Below, piece by piece: positions 16,326-25,927 of a stretch of DNA of 64,000 bases. Where the stretch lies: NCBI GenBank assembly GCA_910587065.1, contig CAJUMA010000002.1, positions 97,121-161,120 of the forward strand, in the 5' to 3' direction. This stretch comes from an uncultured Bacilli bacterium. Lineage in GTDB: Bacteria; Bacillota_I; Bacilli_A; RF39; UBA660. Every line of letters starts with the position of its first letter. The stretch's first letter is position 1. A program made the position numbers and the translations under genes. The notes beneath the pieces are model-generated. The model was given only the letters and a program-made list of their open reading frames with translations, had not been told where the DNA came from and ran no database searches.

Positions 16326-16568
16326 TTGGATAAGACAACTCTATTTAATATTGATGAAATAACAAGTGCGTTAGTTGAAACTACTTTAATGGAAGTATAT
16401 GATGCTTTAAAAGAAAAAGGCTATAATCCAGTAAGTCAAATAGTTGGATACTTAGTCAGTGGTGATCCTGGCTATATAACAACTTATAAAGATGCTAGAA
16501 ATAAAATATTATCTGTTGAACGTGGAAAAATACTAGAGGCAGTAGTAAAGGAATATTTAGAAAACTAA
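16326..16568 (+). CDS. ireB: IreB-family regulatory phosphoprotein
   Basis: The 80-residue protein matches the IreB (formerly DUF965/YrzL) family over its full length, including the N-terminal threonine-rich segment and the core NPVSQIVGYLVSGDPGYIT. In enterococci IreB is phosphorylated by the IreK kinase and influences cephalosporin resistance. It starts with TTG behind AGAGGTGA. The next gene, ruvX, overlaps its stop codon, reproducing the conserved Bacillota gene order. Confidence 0.92.
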   Translation: MDKTTLFNIDEITSALVETTLMEVYDALKEKGYNPVSQIVGYLVSGDPGYITTYKDARNKILSVERGKILEAVVKEYLEN

Positions 16569-16981
16569 TGAAGTGCTTAGGAATGGATTTGGGGACTAAA
16601 ACACTTGGTCTTGCAACTTCTGATAAACTGGGAATCATTGCGAGTCCCTATAAAACATTAAGATATGATGATATTAATTCGCTAGTTGATGAAGTTGTTA
16701 AAATAATTTCTGAATTACATATTGAAAAACTAGTATTAGGAATGCCAAAGAATATGAATAATTCTCTTGGCTTTGCTGTTGAAAGAACAAATAATTTTAA
16801 AGCATTGCTAGAAAATAAAGTAAATATGCCTATTGAACTAATTGATGAAAGACTCTCAACAGTAGAAGCAGAAAAAATCTTAATATCATCAGATATGCGA
16901 AGAGAAAACAGAAAAAAAGTAATTGATGCAGTTGCGGCAAGTGTTATACTTGATACATATTTAAGAAAAGAAAGGGATTAA
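16568..16981 (+). CDS. ruvX: RuvX/YqgF Holliday junction resolvase-like nuclease
   Basis: The 137-residue RNase H-fold protein has GMDLGTKTLGLA at the N-terminus (first catalytic Asp), LVLGMPKNMN, the family motif DERLSTVEAE and a C-terminal DAVAASVIL with the last acidic residue. It is linked to pre-16S rRNA maturation and junction processing. It is coupled to ireB through a TAATG overlap. Confidence 0.93.
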   Translation: MKCLGMDLGTKTLGLATSDKLGIIASPYKTLRYDDINSLVDEVVKIISELHIEKLVLGMPKNMNNSLGFAVERTNNFKALLENKVNMPIELIDERLSTVEAEKILISSDMRRENRKKVIDAVAASVILDTYLRKERD

Positions 16982-16983
16982 TT

Positions 16984-17307
16984 ATGAATATAGAAGATGC
17001 TAAATTTGTCGTAAAAGACGAAAATGGAAAAGAACAAGAATTTTATAAATTATTTACATTTGATTCAGATGAAACAGGAAAGAGTTATATTGTTTATACA
17101 GATAATTCAACTGATGAAAAAGGTAATGTTATTGTAAGAGCAAATACTTACGATCCAACAGGAAGTGATTTATCACTTCAGCCACTAACTAGTGACAAAG
17201 AATGGAAAGTAATTGAAAACATCTTAATTTCAACACAAGAACAAATTCGTGAAGAAATGCAAAAAGAAGGAAGTAGTGCTAATGAAGAATCAGGAACCGC
17301 TAACTAA
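16984..17307 (+). CDS. DUF1292 (YrzB-family) protein
   Basis: The 107-residue acidic protein matches the DUF1292 family found next to ruvX in Bacillota (FYKLFTFDSDETGKSYIVYTD, YDPTG). Function is not known. Its end overlaps the start of mltG. Confidence 0.85.
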   Translation: MNIEDAKFVVKDENGKEQEFYKLFTFDSDETGKSYIVYTDNSTDEKGNVIVRANTYDPTGSDLSLQPLTSDKEWKVIENILISTQEQIREEMQKEGSSANEESGTAN

Positions 17308-18382
17308 TTCGATTAATAAAAGACTAAAGAAAATAGTTTTGCTTTTAATAATTCTTTTAGTTCTTGCATTATGCGGCTTTTCTGTATTTTTTATGTTTTC
17401 TTTATCTCCAGTTGATCAAAATACTGATGAATACACCGAATTCATACTAGAAAAAGGTTGGGGAACATCGCAAATTGCTGATACTCTTCAAAATAATAAT
17501 TTAATAAGAAATGCTTTCATTTTTAAAATATATGTTAAGTTAAATGATTTTTCAAACTTTCAAGCAGGAACTTATAGATTATCCAAAAATATGAATGTAA
17601 ATGAGATTATTACATCTTTTACAACAGGAACTAACATAGTTGAAAATACCACTAAAATAACTTTTGTTGAAGGTAAAAAAATTCCATACTATGTAAAGAA
17701 GATAACCGAAAACTTTAACTATTCTGAAGATGAGGTAATGAATCTTGTAAACAGTGAAGAGTTTTTAAATAAAGTTATAAAAAACTACTGGTTTATTGAT
17801 GAAGATATCTTAAATAAAGAACTATATTATCCTTTAGAAGGATATTTATTTCCCGATACTTACGAATTTAAAAAAGATGCAACAATTGAAGACATAATTT
17901 TAAAGATGCTTGATGCTATGGGCACAAAATTAAATAATTATAAAGAAGAAATAAATTTAACTAATAAATCTGTAAGTAGTTTACTAACTCTTGCAAGTAT
18001 GGTAGAATTAGAAGCTGTAACGCCCGAAGATAGAGTCGCTGTTGCTTCTGTATTTAATAATAGACTTAAGGTTGGTATGACTTTAGGTAGCGACGTTACA
18101 ACTTATTATGCTGTTAAAAAAGAGATGACTACTTCACTAACATTGAGTGATTTAAATTCGTGTAATGCATATAATACTAGGGGAACTTGTGTTAAAGGTC
18201 TTCCTGTTGGGCCGATTTGTAGCCCATCTCTTTCATCAATTGTAGCAGCCATTACTCCAAGTGAGAGTGATTATTACTATTTTGTTGCTGATAAGAATAA
18301 TAAAGTATATTTGAGTAAGACAGCAGATGCGCAAGATAGAGTAATTAATGACTTAAAAACTCAAGGCTTATGGCCTGAGTAA
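17282..18382 (+). CDS. mltG: Endolytic murein transglycosylase
   Basis: The 366-residue MltG protein has one membrane segment (about 12-40), a LysM-like region, and the YceG catalytic domain with the active-site glutamate E242 in SMVELEA, plus GSDVTTYYA, YNTRGTCVKGLPVGPIC and YYYFVADKN. It cleaves glycan strands at the outer membrane face and releases nascent peptidoglycan. ATG 17282 lies after an AAGGAAG site and overlaps the previous gene. An extra cysteine pair (NSCNAYNTRGTC) around the substrate loop could form a disulfide. The protein shows the organism has a peptidoglycan wall. Confidence 0.93.
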   Translation: MKNQEPLTNSINKRLKKIVLLLIILLVLALCGFSVFFMFSLSPVDQNTDEYTEFILEKGWGTSQIADTLQNNNLIRNAFIFKIYVKLNDFSNFQAGTYRLSKNMNVNEIITSFTTGTNIVENTTKITFVEGKKIPYYVKKITENFNYSEDEVMNLVNSEEFLNKVIKNYWFIDEDILNKELYYPLEGYLFPDTYEFKKDATIEDIILKMLDAMGTKLNNYKEEINLTNKSVSSLLTLASMVELEAVTPEDRVAVASVFNNRLKVGMTLGSDVTTYYAVKKEMTTSLTLSDLNSCNAYNTRGTCVKGLPVGPICSPSLSSIVAAITPSESDYYYFVADKNNKVYLSKTADAQDRVINDLKTQGLWPE

Positions 18383-18396
18383 GAGGTGAATAATTA

Positions 18397-19008
18397 ATGA
18401 ATGGAATTATAAAAGAAATGGAACGCTATGCAGAGGCAAACAATGTTCCAATTATAGAAAAAGATTCTATTGAATTTATAAGAAAGTATATTAAATTAAA
18501 TAAAGTAAAATCCGTCCTTGAACTAGGTACAGCAATAGGCTATTCTGCAATACTTATGGCAGAATGCGATAAAAATGTTGAAGTAACAACTATAGAGCGT
18601 GATGAGAAAAGATATCGTGAAGCAGTTAAAAACGTTAATGAATGCGGTTTAGACAATCAAATTAATATTGTTTTTAATGATGCTTTAGATGTTAATTTAG
18701 CAGGACATAAATACGATCTAATATTTATTGATGCTGCTAAAGGACAATATATCAAATTTTTTGAAAAGTTTGAAAACTATTTAAATCCAGGTGGAATTAT
18801 TATTACTGATAATTTAAATTTTCACGGGCTTGTAAATAATAAAGAGCAAATAGAATCTAAAAATGTACGAGGACTCGTAACTAAAATAGAAAAGTATATT
18901 GATTTTTTAAAACAACATGAGGAATATGTCACTAAATTCTATGATATTGGTGATGGAATCTCAGTAAGTTTTAGAAAGAATGATGAAAATGTCAAAAATA
19001 TTGATTAA
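18397..19008 (+). CDS. trmR: tRNA 5-hydroxyuridine methyltransferase (TrmR-like)
   Basis: The 203-residue class I methyltransferase of the O-methyltransferase family 3 type has ELGTAIGYSAI (SAM-binding motif I) and FIDAAKGQY. Its neighbours are the two U32 peptidase-like proteins TrhP1 and TrhP2 and then greA, as in Bacillus yrrMNO. There TrmR methylates 5-hydroxyuridine at tRNA position 34 to give mo5U. Assignment rests on this gene order as much as on sequence. Confidence 0.85.
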   Translation: MNGIIKEMERYAEANNVPIIEKDSIEFIRKYIKLNKVKSVLELGTAIGYSAILMAECDKNVEVTTIERDEKRYREAVKNVNECGLDNQINIVFNDALDVNLAGHKYDLIFIDAAKGQYIKFFEKFENYLNPGGIIITDNLNFHGLVNNKEQIESKNVRGLVTKIEKYIDFLKQHEEYVTKFYDIGDGISVSFRKNDENVKNID

Positions 19009-19780
19009 TATTAACAATTTAAGTGAAATAGAAGAATACAAGAAAATTGGCATAACCAATTTTCTTTTTGCAGTTGATAGATTTTCGATTGGCTATAATA
19101 CTTATTCTTTGCATGATATACCATATTCATCTTACCTTTTAATAAATCGGGTATTAGATTGTGAAGGTGTAGATGAAATAAAAGAGTTAAAAAGCGAATT
19201 ATTAAAATATAAAGGTATAGTTTTTGAAGACTTAGCTATTTATAACATCTTTAATGGGGAAGACATTGAATTAATTTGGTATCAAAATCATTTTGCAACA
19301 AACTCTGAATCAATTAATTATTATTTGAATAATGGTTGCACATCAGCTGTAATATCAAATGAAATAACAAAAACAGAAATTCTAGATATTATTAAATCTT
19401 CCTCTAAACCTTTAGTTCTAACTATTCTTGCTAAAAATCAAATAATGTATTCAAGAAGACATTTATTAACCAATTTTAATAATCATGATAATTTAGAAAA
19501 TTATAATGATATGGTCCTTAAAGAAAACATCACTCAGTCTCGTTTTCGAGCAAGAGAGAGTGAATTTGGTACTATAATTTTAAATGATGAATATTTTAAT
19601 TATGTATCATTAATGCAAAAGTTAGATGATAATCAAATAAAGTTCTATCTTATCTTAAATCAAGATATAAAACCTTCTGAGTTAAAAGAAATACTTGAAG
19701 GAAAAGTTTTTGGAAATAGGGGATTTTTAGATAAAAAGACTGTATATAGAATGAGTGAGTATAATGACAGAAAAAATTGA
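18980..19780 (+). CDS. trhP1: U32 peptidase-family protein, tRNA hydroxylation (TrhP1-like)
   Basis: The 266-residue product shares the position and general U32-family features of the Bacillus YrrN/TrhP1 protein, but it is short and divergent. It lacks the cysteine cluster seen in the next gene. Three close ATG codons (18980, 18983, 18989) are possible starts; the last has the best spacing to AGAAAG. It overlaps trmR at its start and trhP2 at its end, so the three genes are one unit acting on U34 of tRNA. Confidence 0.75.
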   Translation: MMKMSKILININNLSEIEEYKKIGITNFLFAVDRFSIGYNTYSLHDIPYSSYLLINRVLDCEGVDEIKELKSELLKYKGIVFEDLAIYNIFNGEDIELIWYQNHFATNSESINYYLNNGCTSAVISNEITKTEILDIIKSSSKPLVLTILAKNQIMYSRRHLLTNFNNHDNLENYNDMVLKENITQSRFRARESEFGTIILNDEYFNYVSLMQKLDDNQIKFYLILNQDIKPSELKEILEGKVFGNRGFLDKKTVYRMSEYNDRKN

Positions 19781-20975
19781 ATTATTAGCTCCAGCGGGTA
19801 GCTTGGAAAAAATGAAGTTTGCTTTTTTATATGGGGCAGATGCTGTTTATTTTGGAGGAAAAAATTACTCCTTACGTGCTAATGCTAAAAACTTCTCTTT
19901 AGAAGAAATGAAAGAGGCTGTTTTTTTAGCTCACAGTTTAAATAAACATGTTTATGTTACAGTAAATATTGTTTTTCATAATGAAGATTTAAGTGGGCTT
20001 GAAGAGTATCTTAGGTATTTAAGTTCTATTAAAGTAGATGCAATTATAACAAGCGATATAGCGGTAATGAATTTAATAAATACAAAAAAAATTGATTTAG
20101 AGATACATGTTTCTACCCAAGCAAGCATACTTAATTATGAAGCGGCTTTATTTTATAAAAAAATAGGAGCAACGCGATTAGTCCTTGCAAGAGAAGCAAG
20201 CAAATATGATATAAAAAGAATAAAAGATGAAACGGGCCTTGAAATTGAATGTTTTGTTCATGGAGCGATGTGTACAAGTATCTCTGGAAGATGTGTACTA
20301 TCTAACTATTGCACTAATCGTGATTCTAACCGAGGAGGTTGTGCTCAAATATGCCGTTGGATGTTTGACTATGAGAAAGATGATAAAAAAGTAACTGAAA
20401 CTCCATTTTCTATGACACCAAAAGATTTAAATATGGTATCAAATATTGAAGAAATGATAGCTTTAGGCGTAAGTTCTTTTAAAATAGAAGGAAGAATGCG
20501 TTCAATATATTATGTTTCGACTGTTATTTTAGTTTATCGTAGATTAATTGATAAAATAATGGATAAGACTTTAACAAAAGAGTATAGTGATTATGCTTTA
20601 AATGTTTTAAATCGTGTTGCAAATCGTGATTCTGCTTCCCAATTCTTTAATTCACTTCCTGGGGAAGATGAACAATATTACCTAGGACGTGAAGAGTACT
20701 CAAATCAAGATTTTTTAGGCCTTGTTTTAGACTATCAAGATGGAATCGCAACTATTGAGCAGAGAAACAACTTTAAAGTAGGAGACATAGTTCAAGCGTT
20801 CGGTCCCAACCATGAAACTTATACCTTTCCTGTTGAAAGTATAATAGATGAGGAAGGTAAATCACTAGTGGTTGCCAAACACCCACAGATGATTGTAACC
20901 ATTAGCGTTCCATATACTCTTGAAAAAAACGACATGATACGTACGAAAATGTTTGACTTTTGTCCTAAAGTGTAA
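19764..20975 (+). CDS. trhP2: U32 peptidase-family tRNA hydroxylase (TrhP2-like)
   Basis: The 403-residue protein starts ELLAPAGSLEKMKFAFLYGADAVY-like, the hallmark of U32 family members. It has the cysteine set in FVHGAMC, RCVLSNYC and GGCAQICRW, expected to bind an iron-sulfur cluster. Family members of this branch install the 5-hydroxyl group on tRNA uridine 34 using prephenate. It overlaps trhP1 and precedes greA, matching the Bacillota cluster (without udk). Confidence 0.88.
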   Translation: MTEKIELLAPAGSLEKMKFAFLYGADAVYFGGKNYSLRANAKNFSLEEMKEAVFLAHSLNKHVYVTVNIVFHNEDLSGLEEYLRYLSSIKVDAIITSDIAVMNLINTKKIDLEIHVSTQASILNYEAALFYKKIGATRLVLAREASKYDIKRIKDETGLEIECFVHGAMCTSISGRCVLSNYCTNRDSNRGGCAQICRWMFDYEKDDKKVTETPFSMTPKDLNMVSNIEEMIALGVSSFKIEGRMRSIYYVSTVILVYRRLIDKIMDKTLTKEYSDYALNVLNRVANRDSASQFFNSLPGEDEQYYLGREEYSNQDFLGLVLDYQDGIATIEQRNNFKVGDIVQAFGPNHETYTFPVESIIDEEGKSLVVAKHPQMIVTISVPYTLEKNDMIRTKMFDFCPKV

Positions 20976-21032
20976 TATCATTTTAAAAGTAGTTTATTGA
21001 ATGAATATTTCAAAAAGAAAGAGTGATATTTA

Positions 21033-21503
21033 ATGTCAGAAAAAAAAGAAATTAAATTAACTGCTGCAGGTTTTGCTGAAGTAGAAGAAGAACTTGCTAA
21101 GTTAAGAGAAGAAGATAGACCAAGAATAATCCAAGCAATAAAAGAGGCTCGTGATCAAGGAGATTTATCAGAAAATGCCGACTACGATGCTGCCAGAGAA
21201 GAACAAGCTAAAACTGAGTCACGAATTAAAGAGCTAGAATATATGTTAGAACATGCAATAATTGTTAAAGAAACTAAGAAAGGTGTTTGTGGACTGGGTT
21301 CAGTTGTTACAATTGAATATGTTGATGATGGGGACACTGATGAATATAAAATAGTTGGTTCACTTGAAGCTAATATCTTAGAAAATAAAATATCTGATGA
21401 ATCAGCAATGGGTGCTGCTTTATGTGGACATAAAGTAGGCGATGTTGTAACTATTGAAAGTCCAAATGGCGATTATGATGTAAAGATTGTTAAAATTGAT
21501 TAA
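21033..21503 (+). CDS. greA: Transcription elongation factor GreA
   Basis: The 156-residue GreA has an N-terminal coiled-coil hairpin with the acidic tip motif DQGDLSENADYDAAREEQA and a C-terminal FKBP-like domain (GSLEANI, ISDESAMGAALCGHKVGD). It inserts into the RNA polymerase secondary channel and stimulates cleavage of backtracked transcripts. Length is normal. Confidence 0.96.
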   Translation: MSEKKEIKLTAAGFAEVEEELAKLREEDRPRIIQAIKEARDQGDLSENADYDAAREEQAKTESRIKELEYMLEHAIIVKETKKGVCGLGSVVTIEYVDDGDTDEYKIVGSLEANILENKISDESAMGAALCGHKVGDVVTIESPNGDYDVKIVKID

Positions 21504-21519
21504 CAATCTTTTTCTTTTT
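21482..21519 (+). terminator. Terminator after greA
   Basis: AAAGATTGTTA pairs with TAACAATCTTT around a short loop and is followed by T-rich sequence. The stem overlaps the last codons of greA. Confidence 0.8.
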
Positions 21520-21582
21520 GTAAAATTCCTTGATTTAGGTATTTCTTTTTTGATATAATATTGATATTCGAAGGGGAAACAA

Positions 21583-22173
21583 ATGGAGCACTACTTTACA
21601 AACAACAATAACTTAAAAAGCGAGTTTCGCACTGTAGTATTTAAGTATGGAGACGAACTTACACAATTTACAAGCGACCTTGGGGTATTTTCAAAAGATA
21701 AAATTGATTATGGGTCCAATTTGCTTATAAACACCTACTTTAAAAATGGTAGGAAAGCTGTTAAAGTTCTTGATGTTGGATGTGGGTATGGAATCATAGG
21801 TATTTTACTTGCTAAATATATGCAGACTAAATCAACTCTAGTAGATGTGAACAAAAGAGCTGTTCATCTTACGAATATAAATATTAAAAATACGGGAGTA
21901 GACGCCAAAACTTTTGAATCTGATATTTATTCTTCTGTAAGAGAAACCTACGATGTGATTATTACAAACCCTCCGATTAGAGCAGGAAAACAAACTGTAT
22001 TAAACATCTTACTTGGTGCTTCTGATTATTTAAATAATAATGGTGAATTATGGTTTGTGATCAGAAAAGATCAAGGGGCAAAAAGTATTATGGAAAAACT
22101 GAAAAGTACATATAATCTTGAAACTGTTGAAAAAAGCAAAGGTTTTTTTATAATTCTTGCCAAAAAGCATTGA
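21583..22173 (+). CDS. ybxB: RsmC-like class I methyltransferase (YbxB)
   Basis: The 196-residue methyltransferase has the SAM motif VLDVGCGYGIIGI and the catalytic NPP motif (IITNPPIRAG) of N2-guanine methylases acting on 16S rRNA. It matches the YbxB group that precedes rpoB in Bacillota. It ends in TGA, showing that TGA is a stop codon here; the TGA overlaps the -35 box of the rpoBC promoter. Confidence 0.88.
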   Translation: MEHYFTNNNNLKSEFRTVVFKYGDELTQFTSDLGVFSKDKIDYGSNLLINTYFKNGRKAVKVLDVGCGYGIIGILLAKYMQTKSTLVDVNKRAVHLTNINIKNTGVDAKTFESDIYSSVRETYDVIITNPPIRAGKQTVLNILLGASDYLNNNGELWFVIRKDQGAKSIMEKLKSTYNLETVEKSKGFFIILAKKH

Positions 22174-22198
22174 CACTAACTTAAAATAAAGATATAAT
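22170..22198 (+). promoter_or_regulatory. Consensus promoter of rpoBC
   Basis: TTGACA at 22170-22175 and TATAAT at 22193-22198 are separated by exactly 17 bp, a perfect housekeeping sigma promoter. The -35 box overlaps the ybxB stop codon. A small hairpin (ACTCC/GGAGT, about 22215-22237) lies in the leader before rpoB. Confidence 0.92.
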
Positions 22199-22270
22199 TT
22201 TAAATTGGTGGCGAATACTCCTTTTTCACGTGGAGTTCACAAAAAATTACTATAGTATTGGGGTGAAACG

Positions 22271-25200
22271 ATGGCATACAAAGTACAAAAATTTGGTGAC
22301 CATAGAGAAAGAAGAACTTTCTCAAAAACAACTAACGCTCTTGAATTAGCAGACTTACTTGAAATTCAAAAGAAATCCTATAACCAATTCTTAACGGAAG
22401 GAATAGATGAAGTATTTAAAGATATTTTTCCAGTTGAGTCATTTACAGGTAAGATTTCTCTTTCTTTTGATTCATATAGTTTTGATAATCCGAGATATGG
22501 TGTAAAAGAATCTAAGGAAAGAATGGTTACATATTCAGCACCTTTAAAGGTTCAAGCTAGAGTATTCATTCATGGAACAGGGGAAGTAAGAGAACAAGAA
22601 ATCTTCCTTGGTGACATGCCAATGATGACTGAAGCTGGGACATTTATTATAAATGGTGTAGAAAGAGTAATTGTATCTCAATTAGTTAGAAGTCCATCTA
22701 TCTATTTTAAAAGAGAAATTGATAAGAATGGCCGTCCTGTCGTATCTGGCGAAATTATTCCTAACCGTGGTACATGGTTGGAATTTGAACTAGATGCAAG
22801 AGATGTTGTATATGTAAGAATTGATAGAACTCGTAAAGTTACTATTACAACTCTTCTAAGAGCACTTGGTTTATCTAGTGATGAAGAAATTCTTGAAGTG
22901 TTTGGCGAAGAAAACCAATTCATTAAAAACACACTTGAGAAGGATTCAACTAAGAATACTGATGAAGCTTTAATTGAAATATATGAGAAATTAAGACCAG
23001 GGGAACCTGCAACACTTGATTCAGCTAAGAACCAAATGATTACTAGATTCTTTGATAAATTTAGATATGATCTTGCGAAAGTTGGACGTTATAAATTTAA
23101 TAAGAAATTAAATGTTCTAGATCGTCTACTTGGTATGACTATAGCTGAAGATATTAAAGATGATAAAAAAGTTATATGTTCATCAGGTACTGTTATTGAT
23201 AAGGCTATGCTTGAAACATTAAGACCAATTTTTATGGCTGGTTATAATGTAAAAGAAGTAACTATTAATGAAGAACTTGATCAATATAATAAAATTCAAA
23301 CAGTTAAAGTATTTGATCCTGCTAATGAAGGAAAAACTATTACAATTATTGGTAATGATCAATCAATTGATTCACGTAGATTAACTGTTTCTGATGTTTA
23401 TGGTGCCGTAAGTTATTATTTAAATTTACTTGCAGGATTTGGATCAGTTGATGAAATTGATCACTTAGGTAACCGTCGTGTTAGACAAGTTGGTGAACTA
23501 ATACAAAACCAATTTAAAACAGGTATTGCTCGTATGGAAAGAGTTATTCGTGAAAGAATGACTACACAAGAGATAGATGCCATAACTCCAAAAACTTTAA
23601 TTAATATACGTCCAGTTACAGCAGCAATGAAAGAATTCTTTGGTTCAAGTCAATTATCAAAATTCATGGATCAAATTAATCCAATTGCGGAGTTAACTGA
23701 TAAACGTCGTTTATCATCTTTAGGGCCAGGTGGGCTATCTCGTGATAGAGCTGGTATGGATGTTCGTGACGTAAACGTTTCCCATTATGGTAGAATTTGT
23801 CCTATTGAGTCTCCAGAAGGAGCAAACATCGGACTTATTACATCACTTGCAAGTTATGCAAAAATTAATGAGTACGGATTCATAATGACTCCTTATAGAA
23901 AAGTAGATGCATGTCATGTTACTGATGAAATAGTTTATATGACAGCAGATGAAGAACAAGATTATTATATCGGACAAGCAACTATTCAAATGGATAGCAA
24001 AAATAATATTATCGAAGAAGAACCAGTTTGTCGTTATAATGGTGATAACGTAACTACTACAAAAGAGAAGATTAACTTTATTGATGTTGCACCAAGTCAA
24101 ATTGTTTCTATTACTACAAGTATTATCCCATTCTTGGATCATGATGATGCGACTCGTGCTCTAATGGGTTCCAACATGCAACGTCAAGCTGTTCCATTAA
24201 TTAAAACAGAAGCACCTCTAATTGGTACAGGTGTTGAATATATTGCAGCTAGAGATTCAGGAAGTACTATAGTATGTAAGGCAGACGGTGTAGTTGAATA
24301 TGCCGACTCGAAAAAAATAGTAGTTAAGACTGCTAAGGATAAAGATGTTTATTATCTAGCTAACTTTGAAAGAAGTAATGCTGAAAGTTGTATAAATCAT
24401 TCTCCAATCGTAGAAATTGGTGAAAAAGTTCACGTTGGTGAAGTAATAGCTGATGGTCCTTCAACAGATAAAGGAGAATTAGCTTTAGGTAAAAACATGG
24501 TTGTAGCATTTATGACATGTAATGGTTATAACTATGAAGATGCCGTTGTATTAAATGAAAGAATTGTAAAAGACGATGTCTATACAAATTTACATATTGA
24601 ACATTATGATATTGATTGCCGTGATACAAAACTTGGGCCTGAAGAAATTACAAGAGATATTCCAAATGTTTCTGAGGAAGCTCGTAAAAACTTAGATTCT
24701 GAAGGTATTATTCGTATTGGTACAGAAGTTAAAGAGGGTGATATCTTAGTTGGTAAAGTAACTCCAAAAGGTGTTCAAGAACTTACTTCTGAAGAAAAAT
24801 TACTACATGCAATATTTGGTGAAAAGACTCGTGAAGTTAGAGATACTTCACTTCGTGTAGCTCATGGTGCTGATGGCATCGTTCATGATGTAAAAGTTTA
24901 TACTAAAGAAAATAGTGATGAGTTACCAGCAGGTGTTTCAAAAATTGTACGTGTATATATTGTTCAAAAACGTAAGATACAAGTTGGAGATAAAATGTCC
25001 GGTCGTCATGGTAATAAAGGTGTTGTATCTCTAATATTACCAGAAGAAGATATGCCATATTTACCAGATGGTACTCCAGTAGATGTAGTACTTAACCCAC
25101 AAGGTGTTCCATCACGTATGAATTTAGGACAAATTCTTGAATTACATTTAGGCATGGCAGCTAAAAAGTTAGGTGTACATGTTGCTACTCCAGTCTTTGA

Positions 25201-25927
25201 TGGAGCTACAATTGATGAAATTTATGAAATGATGGATGAAGCTGGCATGGACCGTGATGGAAAAACAGTACTTTATGATGGAAAAACAGGCGAGCCATTT
25301 GAAAATAGAGTATCTGTTGGTGTCATGTATATGATCAAATTACATCACATGGTAGACGATAAACTACATGCTCGTTCAACTGGGCCATACAGTTTAGTTA
25401 CTCAGCAACCTCTTGGAGGTAAAGCTCAATTTGGTGGCCAAAGATTTGGTGAGATGGAAGTTTGGGCACTATATGCATATGGTGCAGCACATGTCCTACA
25501 AGAAATAATGACTGTTAAGTCTGATGATGTAAATGGTCGTGTTAAAGTATATGAAGCTTTAGTTAAAGGAAAGACAATTACTACGGCAGGTGTTCCAGAA
25601 AGTTTCCGAGTTCTAATTAAAGAATTCCAAGCACTAGGTTTAAACATCGAAATGTTAGATCATAATGGTGAAATTCATGATTTAAGAGAATTAGAAGCAG
25701 ATGATGAAGATGCAGGAGAAGCTTTAACTATAGATGAAATAGATGTTAACACCGGTGAAGTTAAACAAAAGAGTTCAATAATTCCAGATATTGAGCCAGA
25801 ATCTACTGAGGAATTAGTTGAAGAAGATATTGATCCCGAAGATGAATTCGAAGGTGATTTAGACGATGGTCCAAGCGATGATGAAATCATGGCAATGGAA
25901 CAAGGTTTTGAAGGAGGGGAAGAATAA
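22271..25927 (+). CDS. rpoB: RNA polymerase beta subunit
   Basis: The 1218-residue beta subunit contains the rifampicin-region sequence FGSSQLSKFMDQINPIAELTDKRRLSSLGPGGLSRDRAG-type core (read in parts), the conserved GQRFGEMEVWALYAYGA, and the C-terminal clamp segments. The rifampicin-region residues appear standard except that leucine replaces isoleucine or similar at minor positions. The tail beyond about residue 1150 is strongly acidic. The stop codon overlaps the rpoC ATG, coupling the two genes. GTGAAACG precedes the ATG. Confidence 0.98.
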   Translation: MAYKVQKFGDHRERRTFSKTTNALELADLLEIQKKSYNQFLTEGIDEVFKDIFPVESFTGKISLSFDSYSFDNPRYGVKESKERMVTYSAPLKVQARVFIHGTGEVREQEIFLGDMPMMTEAGTFIINGVERVIVSQLVRSPSIYFKREIDKNGRPVVSGEIIPNRGTWLEFELDARDVVYVRIDRTRKVTITTLLRALGLSSDEEILEVFGEENQFIKNTLEKDSTKNTDEALIEIYEKLRPGEPATLDSAKNQMITRFFDKFRYDLAKVGRYKFNKKLNVLDRLLGMTIAEDIKDDKKVICSSGTVIDKAMLETLRPIFMAGYNVKEVTINEELDQYNKIQTVKVFDPANEGKTITIIGNDQSIDSRRLTVSDVYGAVSYYLNLLAGFGSVDEIDHLGNRRVRQVGELIQNQFKTGIARMERVIRERMTTQEIDAITPKTLINIRPVTAAMKEFFGSSQLSKFMDQINPIAELTDKRRLSSLGPGGLSRDRAGMDVRDVNVSHYGRICPIESPEGANIGLITSLASYAKINEYGFIMTPYRKVDACHVTDEIVYMTADEEQDYYIGQATIQMDSKNNIIEEEPVCRYNGDNVTTTKEKINFIDVAPSQIVSITTSIIPFLDHDDATRALMGSNMQRQAVPLIKTEAPLIGTGVEYIAARDSGSTIVCKADGVVEYADSKKIVVKTAKDKDVYYLANFERSNAESCINHSPIVEIGEKVHVGEVIADGPSTDKGELALGKNMVVAFMTCNGYNYEDAVVLNERIVKDDVYTNLHIEHYDIDCRDTKLGPEEITRDIPNVSEEARKNLDSEGIIRIGTEVKEGDILVGKVTPKGVQELTSEEKLLHAIFGEKTREVRDTSLRVAHGADGIVHDVKVYTKENSDELPAGVSKIVRVYIVQKRKIQVGDKMSGRHGNKGVVSLILPEEDMPYLPDGTPVDVVLNPQGVPSRMNLGQILELHLGMAAKKLGVHVATPVFDGATIDEIYEMMDEAGMDRDGKTVLYDGKTGEPFENRVSVGVMYMIKLHHMVDDKLHARSTGPYSLVTQQPLGGKAQFGGQRFGEMEVWALYAYGAAHVLQEIMTVKSDDVNGRVKVYEALVKGKTITTAGVPESFRVLIKEFQALGLNIEMLDHNGEIHDLRELEADDEDAGEALTIDEIDVNTGEVKQKSSIIPDIEPESTEELVEEDIDPEDEFEGDLDDGPSDDEIMAMEQGFEGGEE

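Noticed and set aside
22171..22173. Use of TGA as tryptophan (mycoplasma code)
   Set aside because: ybxB ends at this TGA at its natural length, and confident genes contain TGG but no in-frame TGA.
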